From CAVPGH01 sp046726955 (lineage in GTDB: Bacteria; Acidobacteriota; Vicinamibacteria; Fen-336), in the NCBI GenBank assembly GCA_046726955.1, contig JBKPBQ010000575.1, positions 1-39,466 on the forward strand: a stretch of 39,466 nucleotides of DNA, given 5' to 3'. Shown here piece after piece: positions 8,089 through 15,581 of the stretch (position 1 is its first letter; every line of letters starts with the position of its first letter). The notes beneath the pieces were generated by a model. The model was not told where the DNA came from. It was given only the letters and a program-made list of their open reading frames with translations, and did no database searches. The position numbers and the translations under genes were made by a program.

Positions 8089-8865
8089 TCAGAGGGCGGA
8101 CATCCCCATCACGTGGAACCCGCCGTCCACGTGGAGGACCTCGCCGGTGACGCCGCGGGAGAGCGGAGAGACGAGGAAGAGCGCCGCGTCCCCGACCTCC
8201 TCCTGCTCCGTGTTCTTGCGCAGCGGGGCGTGCGTCCGGTGGTACTCGAGCATCTTCGAGATCCCGTGGACGCCGGAGGCGGCGAGCGTCTTGATGGGCC
8301 CCGCGGAGATCGCGTTCACCCGGATGCCCTTGGGTCCGAGGTCGGCGGCGAGGTAGCGCACCGACATGTCGAGGGCGGCCTTGGCCACACCCATCACGTT
8401 GTAGTGGGGAACGACGCGCTCGCCGCCCAGGTAGGTCAGGGTCACGATGCTGCCGCCCCGGCCCTCCATGAGGGGCACGACGGCCCGGGCGAGCGCGGTG
8501 AGCGAGTAGGACGAGATGTCCTGGGCCACGCGGTAGCCTTCGCGCGACGTGCTCAGGAACTCCCCGTCGAGCTCTTCGCGCAGCGCATACGCCACCCCGT
8601 GGACCACGAAGTCGAGGCCGCCGAAGTCCTTCTTCACCGCCTCCGCGAGGGCGACGAGGTCGCCGTCGCGGCTCACGTCGCAGGGCAGGATGAGCGGGTC
8701 CTCGAGGCCGGCCGCGAGCTCGCGGACGTTCTCCTCCAGGCGTTCGCCCTGGAAGGTCACGGCGAGGCGCGCCCCCTCCCGGGCCACGGACTGCGCGATG
8801 CCCCAGGCGATCGACCGCTTGTTCGCGATCCCGAGGATGAGTCCGTGCTTCCCTTCGAGCAGCAT
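8089..8865 (-). CDS. fabI: Enoyl-[acyl-carrier-protein] reductase (NADH), FabI
   Basis: Catalyses the last reduction of each fatty-acid elongation cycle in the cytoplasm. It is an SDR fold of 258 residues, close to the usual FabI length of about 260. The N-terminal nucleotide-binding loop GIANKRSIAWGIA (12-24) is diagnostic of FabI. The catalytic tyrosines and lysine are Tyr145 (TYLGGER), Tyr155 and Lys162 (YNVMGVAK), with the FabI spacing Y-x6-K. The C-terminus retains VTGEVLHVDGGFHVMGM. I chose the ATG at 8865 over an in-frame GTG at 8895, because GGAGG (8871-8875) sits 5 nt before the ATG and the family normally starts just before the GKHGLILGIANK strand. An extended -10 (TGA-TATATT) lies 20 nt upstream. 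The hybrid kinase follows 16 nt downstream, so the pair is likely an operon. Confidence 0.95.
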   Translation of the reverse strand: MLLEGKHGLILGIANKRSIAWGIAQSVAREGARLAVTFQGERLEENVRELAAGLEDPLILPCDVSRDGDLVALAEAVKKDFGGLDFVVHGVAYALREELDGEFLSTSREGYRVAQDISSYSLTALARAVVPLMEGRGGSIVTLTYLGGERVVPHYNVMGVAKAALDMSVRYLAADLGPKGIRVNAISAGPIKTLAASGVHGISKMLEYHRTHAPLRKNTEQEEVGDAALFLVSPLSRGVTGEVLHVDGGFHVMGMSAL

Positions 8866-8870
8866 GGGGT

Positions 8871-8894
8871 CCTCCGCGAGGCGCGAATATATCA
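8871..8894 (-). promoter_or_regulatory. fabI start region: extended -10 and Shine-Dalgarno
   Basis: On the minus strand TGA-TATATT (8894 to 8886) is an extended -10 with 5 of 6 consensus bases, and GGAGG (8875 to 8871) is a strong ribosome-binding site 5 nt before the ATG at 8865. The ribosome site decides the start in favour of 8865. The predicted leader is only about 13 nt. Confidence 0.55.
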
Positions 8895-8902
8895 CCGCGG
8901 CG

Positions 8903-8931
8903 TGGACGTTCGCCCACCGTCCGGTTACGAT
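8903..8931 (+). promoter_or_regulatory. Promoter for the diguanylate cyclase
   Basis: TGGACG (8903-8908), a 17-nt spacer, and TACGAT (8926-8931). The -10 ends 11 nt before the ATG at 8943 and no Shine-Dalgarno is present, so the transcript should be almost leaderless. The element is divergent to, and close to, the fabI promoter. Confidence 0.5.
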
Positions 8932-8942
8932 CGCAGCGACGC

Positions 8943-10070
8943 ATGCAGTGGCGCGAGGAACCGGACCCGCTCTTCCAGGACGCCGCGGCCGCGGGCGAGC
9001 GGCTGGTGGCGCGGATCCGGCTCGTCGCGGTGGGTGTCATCGCGGCGATGCAGCTCGCCCCGGGCGCGGACCGCCGCGCCGACCAGGCCACCATCGGTCT
9101 CCTGCTCCTCGCCCTCGCCGCCGCCGCCGCCTTCTACCTGCTCCTCTTGCGACGGTACGAGCCGTGGATCGCCTTCGCGAGCAGCGCCGGCGACGTGACG
9201 TTCGTGACGCTGGGTCTCCTCTCCCTGGCCCTCGCCGGGAAGCCCCACGCCGCCGCCAACAGCATCTCGATCTTCGAGATCTACTTCCTCGTCATCGGCT
9301 GGTCCGCCCTGCGCTACGACTGGCGCGTCGTCGTCTCGACCGGCGGTCTCGCAATCCTGCAGTACGGGGGCCTGCTCGTCTACCTGACGAGCCGATACGA
9401 CCTGAACAGCGGGGACTACGCTCCCTACGCGGACGGGATGTTCTACCTGAACGCCCAGCTCGGGCGGCTGGCCTTTCTCGCCCTCGCCACGGGTCTCGCC
9501 GCGCTGATCGTGCAGCGAGCGCGGCAGCTGCGCCGACTCTCCTCCACCGACCGCCTGACCGGCCTCAGGAACCGGGGTGCCTTCGACGACCGCCTCGAGG
9601 AGGAGACGAGCCGGGCCCGCCGGCACCACCGCACGTTCACCGTGGCCTTCCTCGACGTCGACGCCTTCAAGGCCTGGAACGACGCCCACGGCCACGCGGG
9701 GGGCGACGCCGCGCTCAAGGCGGTGGCCGAGACCTGCCGCCGGACGCTCCGCCGCAGCGACGTCGTCGCGCGCTACGGGGGCGACGAGTTCGGGCTGATC
9801 CTGCCCGAGACCGCCGCTACCGAAGCGATGCGGAGGATGGAGGACCTGCGCGCGAGCGTGGGCTCGACGCTCCTGCTGACGGGCGTCGCGGGCGGTCGGG
9901 TCACGGTGAGCATCGGCGTCGCGAGCTGGCCCGCGGACGGCGTCCACGCCGCGGAAGTCGTGGCGAAGGCGGACGCGCGGCTCTACCAGGCCAAGCGCGA
10001 AGGGCGCAACCTCGTCGTGGGCCCGCAGGAGAGCGGCGACGAGGAAGCCGAGCTACGCGCCGGGGCGTGA
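8943..10070 (+). CDS. Membrane-bound GGDEF diguanylate cyclase
   Basis: Makes the second messenger cyclic di-GMP from two GTP. The 375-residue protein has an N-terminal membrane region (hydrophobic stretches near 22-38, 50-70, 76-98, 108-122, 128-148 and 172-190) with no recognised sensor domain name, then a GGDEF domain from about residue 198. The domain starts with STDRLTGLRNRGAFDDRL, has the metal-binding FLDVDAFKAWNDAHGH segment and the active-site loop GGDEF at 279-283. The inhibitory I-site RRSD (270-273) lies five residues before GGDEF, so product inhibition by c-di-GMP is likely retained. There is no EAL domain. The start ATG is supported by a promoter whose -10 ends 11 nt upstream. 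It stands alone, divergent from fabI and convergent with ispH, 4 nt apart. Confidence 0.92.
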   Translation: MQWREEPDPLFQDAAAAGERLVARIRLVAVGVIAAMQLAPGADRRADQATIGLLLLALAAAAAFYLLLLRRYEPWIAFASSAGDVTFVTLGLLSLALAGKPHAAANSISIFEIYFLVIGWSALRYDWRVVVSTGGLAILQYGGLLVYLTSRYDLNSGDYAPYADGMFYLNAQLGRLAFLALATGLAALIVQRARQLRRLSSTDRLTGLRNRGAFDDRLEEETSRARRHHRTFTVAFLDVDAFKAWNDAHGHAGGDAALKAVAETCRRTLRRSDVVARYGGDEFGLILPETAATEAMRRMEDLRASVGSTLLLTGVAGGRVTVSIGVASWPADGVHAAEVVAKADARLYQAKREGRNLVVGPQESGDEEAELRAGA

Positions 10071-10074
10071 CCCT

Positions 10075-11286
10075 CTAGGAGAGCGGTCCGAGGTCGTCGA
10101 CGGTCTTGCCTCGCAGCGCGAGGATCCGCTCCACGACCTCTCCCACCACGTTGTTCGGCGTGGAGGCGCCCGCGGTGAGACCCACGGTCACCTCGCCCGC
10201 GGGGAGCCAGTCCGCGGTCTCCGTCTCGGGCGCGTGGTAGAGGATGGGGCGGTGGAGGATCGCCGTCCCCACCAGGCGGTCGGCCCCGCTGATGTGGAAG
10301 GTCGGGGTGCGCTCGGCGCAGATGCGGGCGAGGGCCTGGGTGTTGCTGCTGTTGTAGCCGCCGATCACCACCATCACGTCGAGCCCGTCCTCCGCGAGCA
10401 GCCGCTGCACGGCGTCCTGGCGGTCCTGGGTGGCGGAGCAGATCGTGTCGAAGGCGCGGAAGCTCTCGCGGAGCCCGGCCTCCCCGTGGCGCTCGAGCAT
10501 GGCCCGGCGTAGCATCTCCTGTATCTCGAGGCTCTCGCTCATCAGCATCGTCGTCTGGTTGGCCAGGCCGATCCGGGCGAGGTCGCGCGAGGGCTCGAAG
10601 CCCGGGCTCACCGCCGCCGCGAAACGCGTCTGGAGCTCTTCCCCCGCCACCGTGCCCCGGATGAAGCCGCAAACGAGCGCCGCCTCCTCGCGGTCGCGCA
10701 CGCAGAGGTACCGGCCGCCATCGTGGGTGAGCGCCTGGGACGCGGTCGCCTTCGTCTCCTCGTGGTAGTGCTTGCCGTGGATCACGGCGGTGAAGCCGTC
10801 GCGCGCGTACTGGTGGACGTTCTTCCAGACGTTGAGCACGCTGCCGCACGTGGTATCGACGAGCACGCAGCCGCGGGCGCGCAGGAACTCCATCTCCAGG
10901 ACGGGAACCCCGAAGGCGGGAAGGATCACGACGTCCTCCGCCGAGACCTCGGCGTAGCGCTGCGCCGGGTCGTTGTCCTCGGGAAGGATGCGGATGCCGA
11001 GGCCGGAGAGCCGTCCGTTCACCTCGGGGTTGTGGATGATCTCCCCGGAGAGGAAGATCCGCCGGTCCGGGAACTTCTCCCGAGTCTCGTAGGCGTACTC
11101 GACGGCGCGGTCGACGCCGTAGCAGAAGCCGAACTCGCGGGCGAGCTTGAGCGTCAGCTCGCCGGCCCGGGCCCGGTAGTCGAGCTCCTTCAGCCGGTCC
11201 ACCACCTTGCTGTGGTAGCTCTGGGCGAGCACGGGACGAACGGCCGCCTTCAGGTTGAAGCCCTTCTGGAAGTAGGTCTGGCCCAC
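10075..11286 (-). CDS. ispH: 4-hydroxy-3-methylbut-2-enyl diphosphate reductase (IspH/LytB), long form
   Basis: Terminal enzyme of the MEP isoprenoid pathway, reducing HMBPP to IPP and DMAPP with a [4Fe-4S] cluster. The three cluster cysteines are visible: Cys55 in EFGFCYGVDRAV, Cys147 in VDTTCGSV and Cys283 in DTICSATQDRQ. The acid/base region is HGKHYHEETKA (170-180). At 403 residues it is about 90 longer than the E. coli enzyme and matches the long cyanobacterial/plant-type form, with an N-terminal extension opening YFQKGFNLKA. The start is a GTG at 11286; no ATG, GTG or TTG fits upstream within the short gap to the SDR gene, and no Shine-Dalgarno is present. It lies 48 nt downstream of the SDR gene on the same strand and is probably co-transcribed. 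A TATCCT 5 nt before the GTG may also give an independent leaderless transcript. Confidence 0.94.
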   Translation of the reverse strand: MGQTYFQKGFNLKAAVRPVLAQSYHSKVVDRLKELDYRARAGELTLKLAREFGFCYGVDRAVEYAYETREKFPDRRIFLSGEIIHNPEVNGRLSGLGIRILPEDNDPAQRYAEVSAEDVVILPAFGVPVLEMEFLRARGCVLVDTTCGSVLNVWKNVHQYARDGFTAVIHGKHYHEETKATASQALTHDGGRYLCVRDREEAALVCGFIRGTVAGEELQTRFAAAVSPGFEPSRDLARIGLANQTTMLMSESLEIQEMLRRAMLERHGEAGLRESFRAFDTICSATQDRQDAVQRLLAEDGLDVMVVIGGYNSSNTQALARICAERTPTFHISGADRLVGTAILHRPILYHAPETETADWLPAGEVTVGLTAGASTPNNVVGEVVERILALRGKTVDDLGPLS

Positions 11287-11291
11287 GTCCC

Positions 11292-11297
11292 AGGATA
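11292..11297 (-). promoter_or_regulatory. -10-like hexamer directly before ispH
   Basis: Minus strand TATCCT ending 5 nt before the GTG of ispH. If used, transcription would begin at or next to the start codon. It resembles the hexamers before phoB and before the CstB-like gene. Confidence 0.3.
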
Positions 11298-11334
11298 ACC
11301 CGGGAAGCGCCCGAGCCTTGCCTGGGCTCGGCCG

Positions 11335-12243
11335 CTATCGCCGAGGCGTCAAATACTCCCGCAACCCGTCCTCCAGCCGCCGGAACGGGAAGCCGTAGTA
11401 CTCGACGGCGGGCCGCGGGTCGACCTCCACCTCCTGCAGGATGAAGTCGATCGCGGTCGGCGACAGGATGGGCTCGGGCAGCAGCGCCATGGGCTTCACC
11501 AGCAGCTTCATGAGCGGCGCCGGATGGTGGAGGAGCGGCTGCTTCCGGCCGAGCACCTTCTGCACGGCGTGGATGATCTGGTCCATGGTGAGCTTCTCCG
11601 GCCCGCCGAGCTCGAACACCTTGTCCTTCGCATCCTCCCGGCGCGCCGACTCCGCGACGCAGCGCGCGACGTCGTGGACGGAGATGGGCTGCACCGGCGT
11701 CTTGCCGTCGCCGATCACCGGCACCACGGGAAGGTAGCGGACGAAGAACACGAACCGGTTCATGCTCCGGTCGCCCGGCCCGTAGATCCAGGACGGGCGC
11801 AGGATCGTGTGCTCCATCCCCGTGGCCCGGATCGCCGCCTCCGCGCGGTCCTTGGCGCGGAACCACGGCTGGGGCCGGTCCTGCCCTGCTCCCGCCCCCG
11901 ACAGGTAGACGAAGCGCCGGACGCCGAGCTTCTTCGCCACCGAGGCCGCCACCTCGGTGCCCTTCCCGTCCACCTCCATGTAGCTGCGGCCCCGCTTCGG
12001 GTCCTCCACCGGGTGGTTGGGGAACTGGATCGCGTGGACGACCACGTCGGCGCGGGTGAAGGCCTTGCCCAGAGAGACGGGATCTCCTGCGAAGGCCTGC
12101 ACCCGCTCGACGCGGCCGCCGAAGGGATCGGGCCCTCCCGGATCGCGCGTGGTCACCGCGACGTCGTCGCTCCCCGACTCGGTGAGGCGCTCGACGACCT
12201 CGCGCCCGATGAACCCGGTGCCGCCCGTGATCACGATGCGCAT
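11335..12243 (-). CDS. NAD(P)-binding atypical SDR (NDUFA9/NAD-dependent epimerase-like)
   Basis: A 302-residue Rossmann protein starting with the nucleotide-binding motif ITGGTGFIG (residues 5-13). It continues with DVVVHAIQFPN and RRFVYLSGAGAG segments, as in the complex-I NDUFA9-like group of atypical short-chain dehydrogenases (COG0702). The classical YxxxK catalytic pair is not obvious; AKDRAEAAI supplies a lysine without a clear tyrosine, so it may bind a nucleotide for structural or sensory use rather than act as a true epimerase. The frame stays open to 12408, but the ATG at 12243 is chosen because AGGAGGG lies 6 nt upstream and the Rossmann motif begins right after it. A promoter with TTGGCG and TATAAC lies at 12283-12312. 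It is the first gene of a probable two-gene unit with ispH. The substrate is not predictable. Confidence 0.85.
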   Translation of the reverse strand: MRIVITGGTGFIGREVVERLTESGSDDVAVTTRDPGGPDPFGGRVERVQAFAGDPVSLGKAFTRADVVVHAIQFPNHPVEDPKRGRSYMEVDGKGTEVAASVAKKLGVRRFVYLSGAGAGQDRPQPWFRAKDRAEAAIRATGMEHTILRPSWIYGPGDRSMNRFVFFVRYLPVVPVIGDGKTPVQPISVHDVARCVAESARREDAKDKVFELGGPEKLTMDQIIHAVQKVLGRKQPLLHHPAPLMKLLVKPMALLPEPILSPTAIDFILQEVEVDPRPAVEYYGFPFRRLEDGLREYLTPRR

Positions 12244-12249
12244 GGCAAG

Positions 12250-12256
12250 CCCTCCT
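12250..12256 (-). promoter_or_regulatory. Strong Shine-Dalgarno deciding the SDR start
   Basis: AGGAGGG on the minus strand, 6 nt before the ATG at 12243. It excludes the longer in-frame start at 12408, which would run into the phoB gene. Confidence 0.75.
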
Positions 12257-12282
12257 GAGCGCGACGGTGCGGAGCGCCCCGA

Positions 12283-12312
12283 GTTATACGCCAGGCCCGG
12301 CGAGCACGCCAA
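12283..12312 (-). promoter_or_regulatory. Sigma70-type promoter for the SDR-ispH unit
   Basis: Minus strand TTGGCG (12312 to 12307), an 18-nt spacer and TATAAC (12288 to 12283), 5 of 6 to the -10 consensus. The predicted leader is about 33 nt and includes the Shine-Dalgarno. A perfect palindrome (12320-12337) begins 8 bp upstream of the -35. Confidence 0.6.
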
Positions 12313-12319
12313 CGGCGCG

Positions 12320-12337
12320 GCGCCGTCCGGACGGCGC
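12320..12337. promoter_or_regulatory. 18-bp perfect palindrome between divergent promoters (operator candidate)
   Basis: GCGCCGTCC followed directly by GGACGGCGC, a perfect 18-bp inverted repeat without spacer. It lies between the SDR/ispH promoter and the phoB -10, over the place where a phoB -35 would be. This is a typical location for a dimeric repressor or activator site. No matching regulator can be named. Confidence 0.45.
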
Positions 12338-12351
12338 TGCTCGTGACACAG

Positions 12352-12357
12352 TATCCT
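12352..12357 (+). promoter_or_regulatory. -10-like hexamer before phoB
   Basis: TATCCT ending 13 nt before the ATG of phoB at 12371. No Shine-Dalgarno lies between, so a near-leaderless transcript is likely. The palindrome at 12320-12337 covers the -35 region, so an activator or repressor bound there would control this start. Confidence 0.4.
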
Positions 12358-12370
12358 TGGTGCATCCCCC

Positions 12371-13060
12371 ATGCGCCGCGCCCTCGTCGTGGAAGACGAC
12401 CCCGACATCGTGGAGCTGCTCGTCCACTACCTGAAGGCCGAGGGCTTCTCCGTCGACGCCGCGGCGGACGGCCGCAAGGGCCTGGAGCGGCTGCGCGCGG
12501 AGGCCTACCAGCTCGTGATCCTCGACCTCCAGCTGCCGGGGATGGACGGCCTCACGCTCTGTACCGAGATCCGCCGCGACCGCCGGACGAAGGACGTGCC
12601 CGTGGTCATGCTCACGGCCCGCGGTGACGAGGCGGACCGCATCGTCGGGCTCGAGATGGGAGCGGACGACTACGTGGTGAAGCCGTTCAGCCCCAAGGAG
12701 CTCGTGGCGCGCGTGCGGGCCCTCTTCCGGCGCCTGGAGCGGAAGCCCGAGGACGAGATCCCGCTCGTCCGGGGGCCGCTCGAGGTGGACCGCCTGCGCC
12801 ACGTCGTGCGCTGGGACAGCCAGCCCGTCCACCTCACCGCCAAGGAGTTCGCCCTGCTCGTGGCCCTCCTCGAGGCCCAGGGCCGCGTGCTGAGCCGGCA
12901 GGCCCTCCTCGAGGACGTCTGGGGCTACTCGTACTCGGAAGGCACCCGCACGGTGGACGTGCACGTGCGGCGGCTGCGGGAGAAGATCCCCGGCCTCGCT
13001 CCCGCCATCGTCACCGTAAAGTCACTGGGCTATCGTCTCCTTCACGACGAGGAGAGCTGA
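12371..13060 (+). CDS. phoB: OmpR/PhoB-family response regulator
   Basis: A 229-residue DNA-binding regulator. Residues 1-118 form the receiver, with Glu8-Asp9-Asp10, phospho-acceptor Asp52 in VILDLQLPGMDG, Thr in MLTARGDE and Lys in DDYVVKPF. Residues about 130-226 are the winged helix, with the PhoB-like HLTAKEFALLVALLEAQGRV segment and the recognition region TRTVDVHVRRLREKI. The next gene is a PAS-containing PhoR-type kinase that overlaps its stop codon by 1 nt, and then come a DUF47 phosphate accessory protein and a Pit transporter. That context favours PhoB of the phosphate regulon over other members of this large family. The ATG has a -10-like TATCCT 13 nt upstream and no Shine-Dalgarno. 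Family assignment is firm; the phosphate role is an inference from neighbours. Confidence 0.9.
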   Translation: MRRALVVEDDPDIVELLVHYLKAEGFSVDAAADGRKGLERLRAEAYQLVILDLQLPGMDGLTLCTEIRRDRRTKDVPVVMLTARGDEADRIVGLEMGADDYVVKPFSPKELVARVRALFRRLERKPEDEIPLVRGPLEVDRLRHVVRWDSQPVHLTAKEFALLVALLEAQGRVLSRQALLEDVWGYSYSEGTRTVDVHVRRLREKIPGLAPAIVTVKSLGYRLLHDEES

Positions 13061-14841
13061 TGTCGCTGCGCACGCGCATGGTGGTGACGGCCGCGGCGGC
13101 GGTCCTGGCCTTCCTCGTCGCCGTCCTCGTCCTCGCCACTCCGGGTCTCAAGCGCCGCGCGATCGAGCAGTCGGAGACGACGCTGCTCGCCGAGGCGCGG
13201 CTCATGGCCCGCGTGACGGCGCCGGCCATGGCCCGCGGCGCGGGCGTCGAGACGATCGACCCCCTCGTGGACACGGCCGCGCGCGACGTCCAGGCGCGGG
13301 TCACGATCGTGGCCCCCGACGGCCGCGTGGTCGGCGACTCGACGCTCTCCGGACCCGCCCTCCTCGCCCTCGAGAACCACGGCCACCGGCCCGAAGTGCA
13401 GGCGGCCATGCGCGGCGAGCCCTTCGCGATCACGCGCTTCAGCACTACCGTCCACGACGAGCTCGTCTACGCCGCGGTGCCGATCCGGACCGACACCCGG
13501 GTCGTCGGCGTCGCCCGCGTCGCCCTTTCCACCGCGGCGGTGCGCGGGCAGGTCGCGGAGCTGGGGCGGGCGCTCGGGTTCGCGCTCGCCCTCGCCGCGG
13601 CCACCGCGCTCCTCGTGGCTTTCGCCCTCTCCGCGCCGCTCGCCGCCTCCCTGCGCGAGATCATGGAGACGGCGCGGCAGTTCGCGGCGGGAAACCTCGC
13701 CGCCCGCATCCGCGTGCGCCGAACCGACGAGCTCGGCGAGCTCGGCCGGATCCTCAACCACTCCGCCGACCAGCTCCAGGAGCGACTGAGCGAGATCGCC
13801 CGGGAGCGCGCCCGCCAGGGGGCGATCCTCGCCGCGATGGAGGACGGTGTCCTCGCCGTGGACCACCGCGGCACCGTGATCCTGGCCAACCAGTCCCTGA
13901 CCGCGAGCCTCGACCTCCGCGATCCGGTGGGCCGCCACTACGTGGAGGTGATCCGCCAGCGGGAGGTGGGGGCCGTGATCGAGGAGGTGCTGCGCACCGA
14001 GATGCGCCGGGAAGCGGAGGTGGAGCTCCGCCAGCTGCAGCGCGTGTTCTATCTGAGCGCCGTGCCGTTCCCGGGCGCGGAAGGCACGCCCCCCGGTGTC
14101 GTCCTGACCTTCCACGACGCCACGGAGCGGCGACGGGTGGACAGCATCCGGCGCGACTTCGTCGCCAACGCGTCGCACGAGCTGCGCACACCGCTCACCT
14201 CCATCCGCGGCTTCGTGGAAGCGCTCGAGGACGGAGCGGTGGCGGAGGCGGAGACGGCGCAGCGCTTCCTGGGAAAGATCCGCGTCCACGCCGACCGCAT
14301 GGCCGCGCTCGTGGAAGACCTCCTGGAGCTGTCGCGGCTCGAGTCCGGGGAGCGGCCGCCCCTCTGGGAAGAGGTGAGTCCCGCCGACGTGGTGGAGGAC
14401 GTCGTGGTCTCCTTCACCGGCCTCGCCGGGCGCAAGCAGATCGCCCTGCACCGCACCGACGGAGGAGCGCCCGCGGTCGTCACGGACGCGGACCGTCTGC
14501 GCCGCATCCTCGAGAACCTGGTGGAGAACGCGGTCAAGTACACGCCGGAGGGAGGGCGGGTGGAGGTTCGCAGCGCTCCCGGCCCCGACGGCGGGGTCAC
14601 GGTCGAGGTCAAGGACGACGGTCCCGGCATCGGCGCCGAGCACCTCCCGCGGATCTTCGAGCGGTTCTACCGCGTGGACAAGGCGCGGAGCCGCGAGCTC
14701 GGGGGCACGGGCCTGGGTCTCGCCATCGTGAAGCACCTCGCGGAGGGCATGGGCGCTTTCGTGTCGGTGGAGAGCGTCTCCGGGACGGGGACCTCCTTCC
14801 GGGTCCACGTGCCCGCAGGCCGGGAGCACCCTCGTTCCTGA
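13060..14841 (+). CDS. phoR: PhoR-type sensor histidine kinase, TM-sensor-TM-HAMP-PAS-HisKA-HATPase
   Basis: A 593-residue membrane kinase. TM1 is at about 8-27, an extracytoplasmic single-domain sensor at about 28-168, TM2 at about 171-191, HAMP at about 192-245, and PAS at about 250-355. HisKA carries His373 in ASHELRTPLTS, and the HATPase has N-box ENLVENAVKYTPEGG, G1 KDDGPGIG and G2 GGTGLGLAIVKHL. HAMP-PAS-HisKA is the usual layout of PhoR/VicK kinases. The start ATG (13060-13062) shares its A with the TGA stop of the regulator (TGATG), and AGGAG (13050-13054) precedes it, so translation is coupled. Unlike E. coli PhoR it has a sizeable periplasmic sensor, as in Gram-positive PhoR. The phosphate assignment rests on the downstream DUF47-pit genes. 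Confidence 0.9.
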   Translation: MSLRTRMVVTAAAAVLAFLVAVLVLATPGLKRRAIEQSETTLLAEARLMARVTAPAMARGAGVETIDPLVDTAARDVQARVTIVAPDGRVVGDSTLSGPALLALENHGHRPEVQAAMRGEPFAITRFSTTVHDELVYAAVPIRTDTRVVGVARVALSTAAVRGQVAELGRALGFALALAAATALLVAFALSAPLAASLREIMETARQFAAGNLAARIRVRRTDELGELGRILNHSADQLQERLSEIARERARQGAILAAMEDGVLAVDHRGTVILANQSLTASLDLRDPVGRHYVEVIRQREVGAVIEEVLRTEMRREAEVELRQLQRVFYLSAVPFPGAEGTPPGVVLTFHDATERRRVDSIRRDFVANASHELRTPLTSIRGFVEALEDGAVAEAETAQRFLGKIRVHADRMAALVEDLLELSRLESGERPPLWEEVSPADVVEDVVVSFTGLAGRKQIALHRTDGGAPAVVTDADRLRRILENLVENAVKYTPEGGRVEVRSAPGPDGGVTVEVKDDGPGIGAEHLPRIFERFYRVDKARSRELGGTGLGLAIVKHLAEGMGAFVSVESVSGTGTSFRVHVPAGREHPRS

Positions 14842-14862
14842 GTCGTGGTAGCATCGCGGCGC

Positions 14863-14880
14863 CTGTCACCGAAAAGTAAC
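14863..14880 (+). promoter_or_regulatory. Candidate Pho box upstream of DUF47-pit
   Basis: CTGTCAC (14863-14869), four bases, then AAGTAAC (14874-14880): two direct 7-mers at 11-bp period, the layout of PhoB sites, with the first unit matching the proteobacterial CTGTCAT half-site except for the last base. The second unit is weak. The following -10-like TACACT begins 17 bp downstream, which is longer than the roughly 10 bp of E. coli Pho promoters, so the call is tentative. Confidence 0.35.
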
Positions 14881-14897
14881 GGAAACGCCTTCCTTCT

Positions 14898-14903
14898 TAC
14901 ACT
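14898..14903 (+). promoter_or_regulatory. -10-like hexamer before the DUF47 gene
   Basis: TACACT ending 11 nt before the ATG at 14915, with no Shine-Dalgarno between. A second candidate, TGG-TAGCAT at 14846-14854, lies further upstream; if that one is used the Pho-box-like sequence would fall downstream of the transcription start. Confidence 0.35.
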
Positions 14904-14914
14904 ACAGGTGCCCC

Positions 14915-15565
14915 ATGAAAGCCGACAACTTCATCCGGTGGTTCATGCCCCGGGAGGAGCGCTTCCACGACCTGCTCGCCCAGAGCGCGCAGAACCTGCT
15001 CCGGGGCGCCCGCCTCTTCGCCGAGATCGCCAATGCGACCACCCTCGAGCAGCGCCGGGTGAAGACGGTCCAGCTCAAGGCCATCGAGCACGACGGGGAC
15101 CAGGTGACGCGAAGGATCTTCGAGGCCCTGAACTCGACCTTCATCACGCCCCTCGACCGCGAGGACATCCGCATGCTCGCCAGCGACCTCGACGACATCC
15201 TCGACTACCTGGAGAGCGCGGCGCAGTACCTGACGCTCTTCGAGCTCGCCGACTCACCGGACGGCCTCCGCCGCTTCTCCGAGATCCTCGTGGAGATGGC
15301 GACCGAGGTGGAGCGCACGCTCGCGCTCATCTGGGACCTCGGCAACGTGAGGGTGATCCAGGAGGGCATCGTGCGGGTGTCGGAGCTCGAGAACCAGGGC
15401 GACTCCCTCTACGCCACCGTGATCGCCGACCTCTTCCGCAAGGACAGCCGCAACCCCGTGGAGATCATGAAGTGGAAGGAGATCTACGACGGGCTGGAGG
15501 AGGCGTGCGACGCTTGCAAGGACTTCACCCACATCGTCGGCAACGTCGTGATCAAGAACGCCTGA
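14915..15565 (+). CDS. DUF47-family phosphate transport accessory protein (PhoU-like)
   Basis: A 216-residue all-helical cytoplasmic protein of the DUF47/COG1392 family, distant relatives of PhoU. It opens with the family pattern FIRWFMPREERFHDLLAQSA and contains IEHDGDQVTRRIFEALN and FITPLDREDIRMLASDLDD, the two acidic helix segments that carry the metal-binding E/DxxxD-type residues in this family. A second repeat follows at SELENQGDSLYA. DUF47 proteins are almost always encoded next to Pit transporters and are thought to modulate them. Here the Pit gene follows after 16 nt, which fits that role. It lies 73 nt downstream of phoR, a gap holding a Pho-box-like sequence and a -10-like hexamer, so it may be both read through from phoBR and separately started. 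The length is normal for the family. Confidence 0.9.
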   Translation: MKADNFIRWFMPREERFHDLLAQSAQNLLRGARLFAEIANATTLEQRRVKTVQLKAIEHDGDQVTRRIFEALNSTFITPLDREDIRMLASDLDDILDYLESAAQYLTLFELADSPDGLRRFSEILVEMATEVERTLALIWDLGNVRVIQEGIVRVSELENQGDSLYATVIADLFRKDSRNPVEIMKWKEIYDGLEEACDACKDFTHIVGNVVIKNA

Positions 15566-15581
15566 CCGGCCCTCCGCGAAG

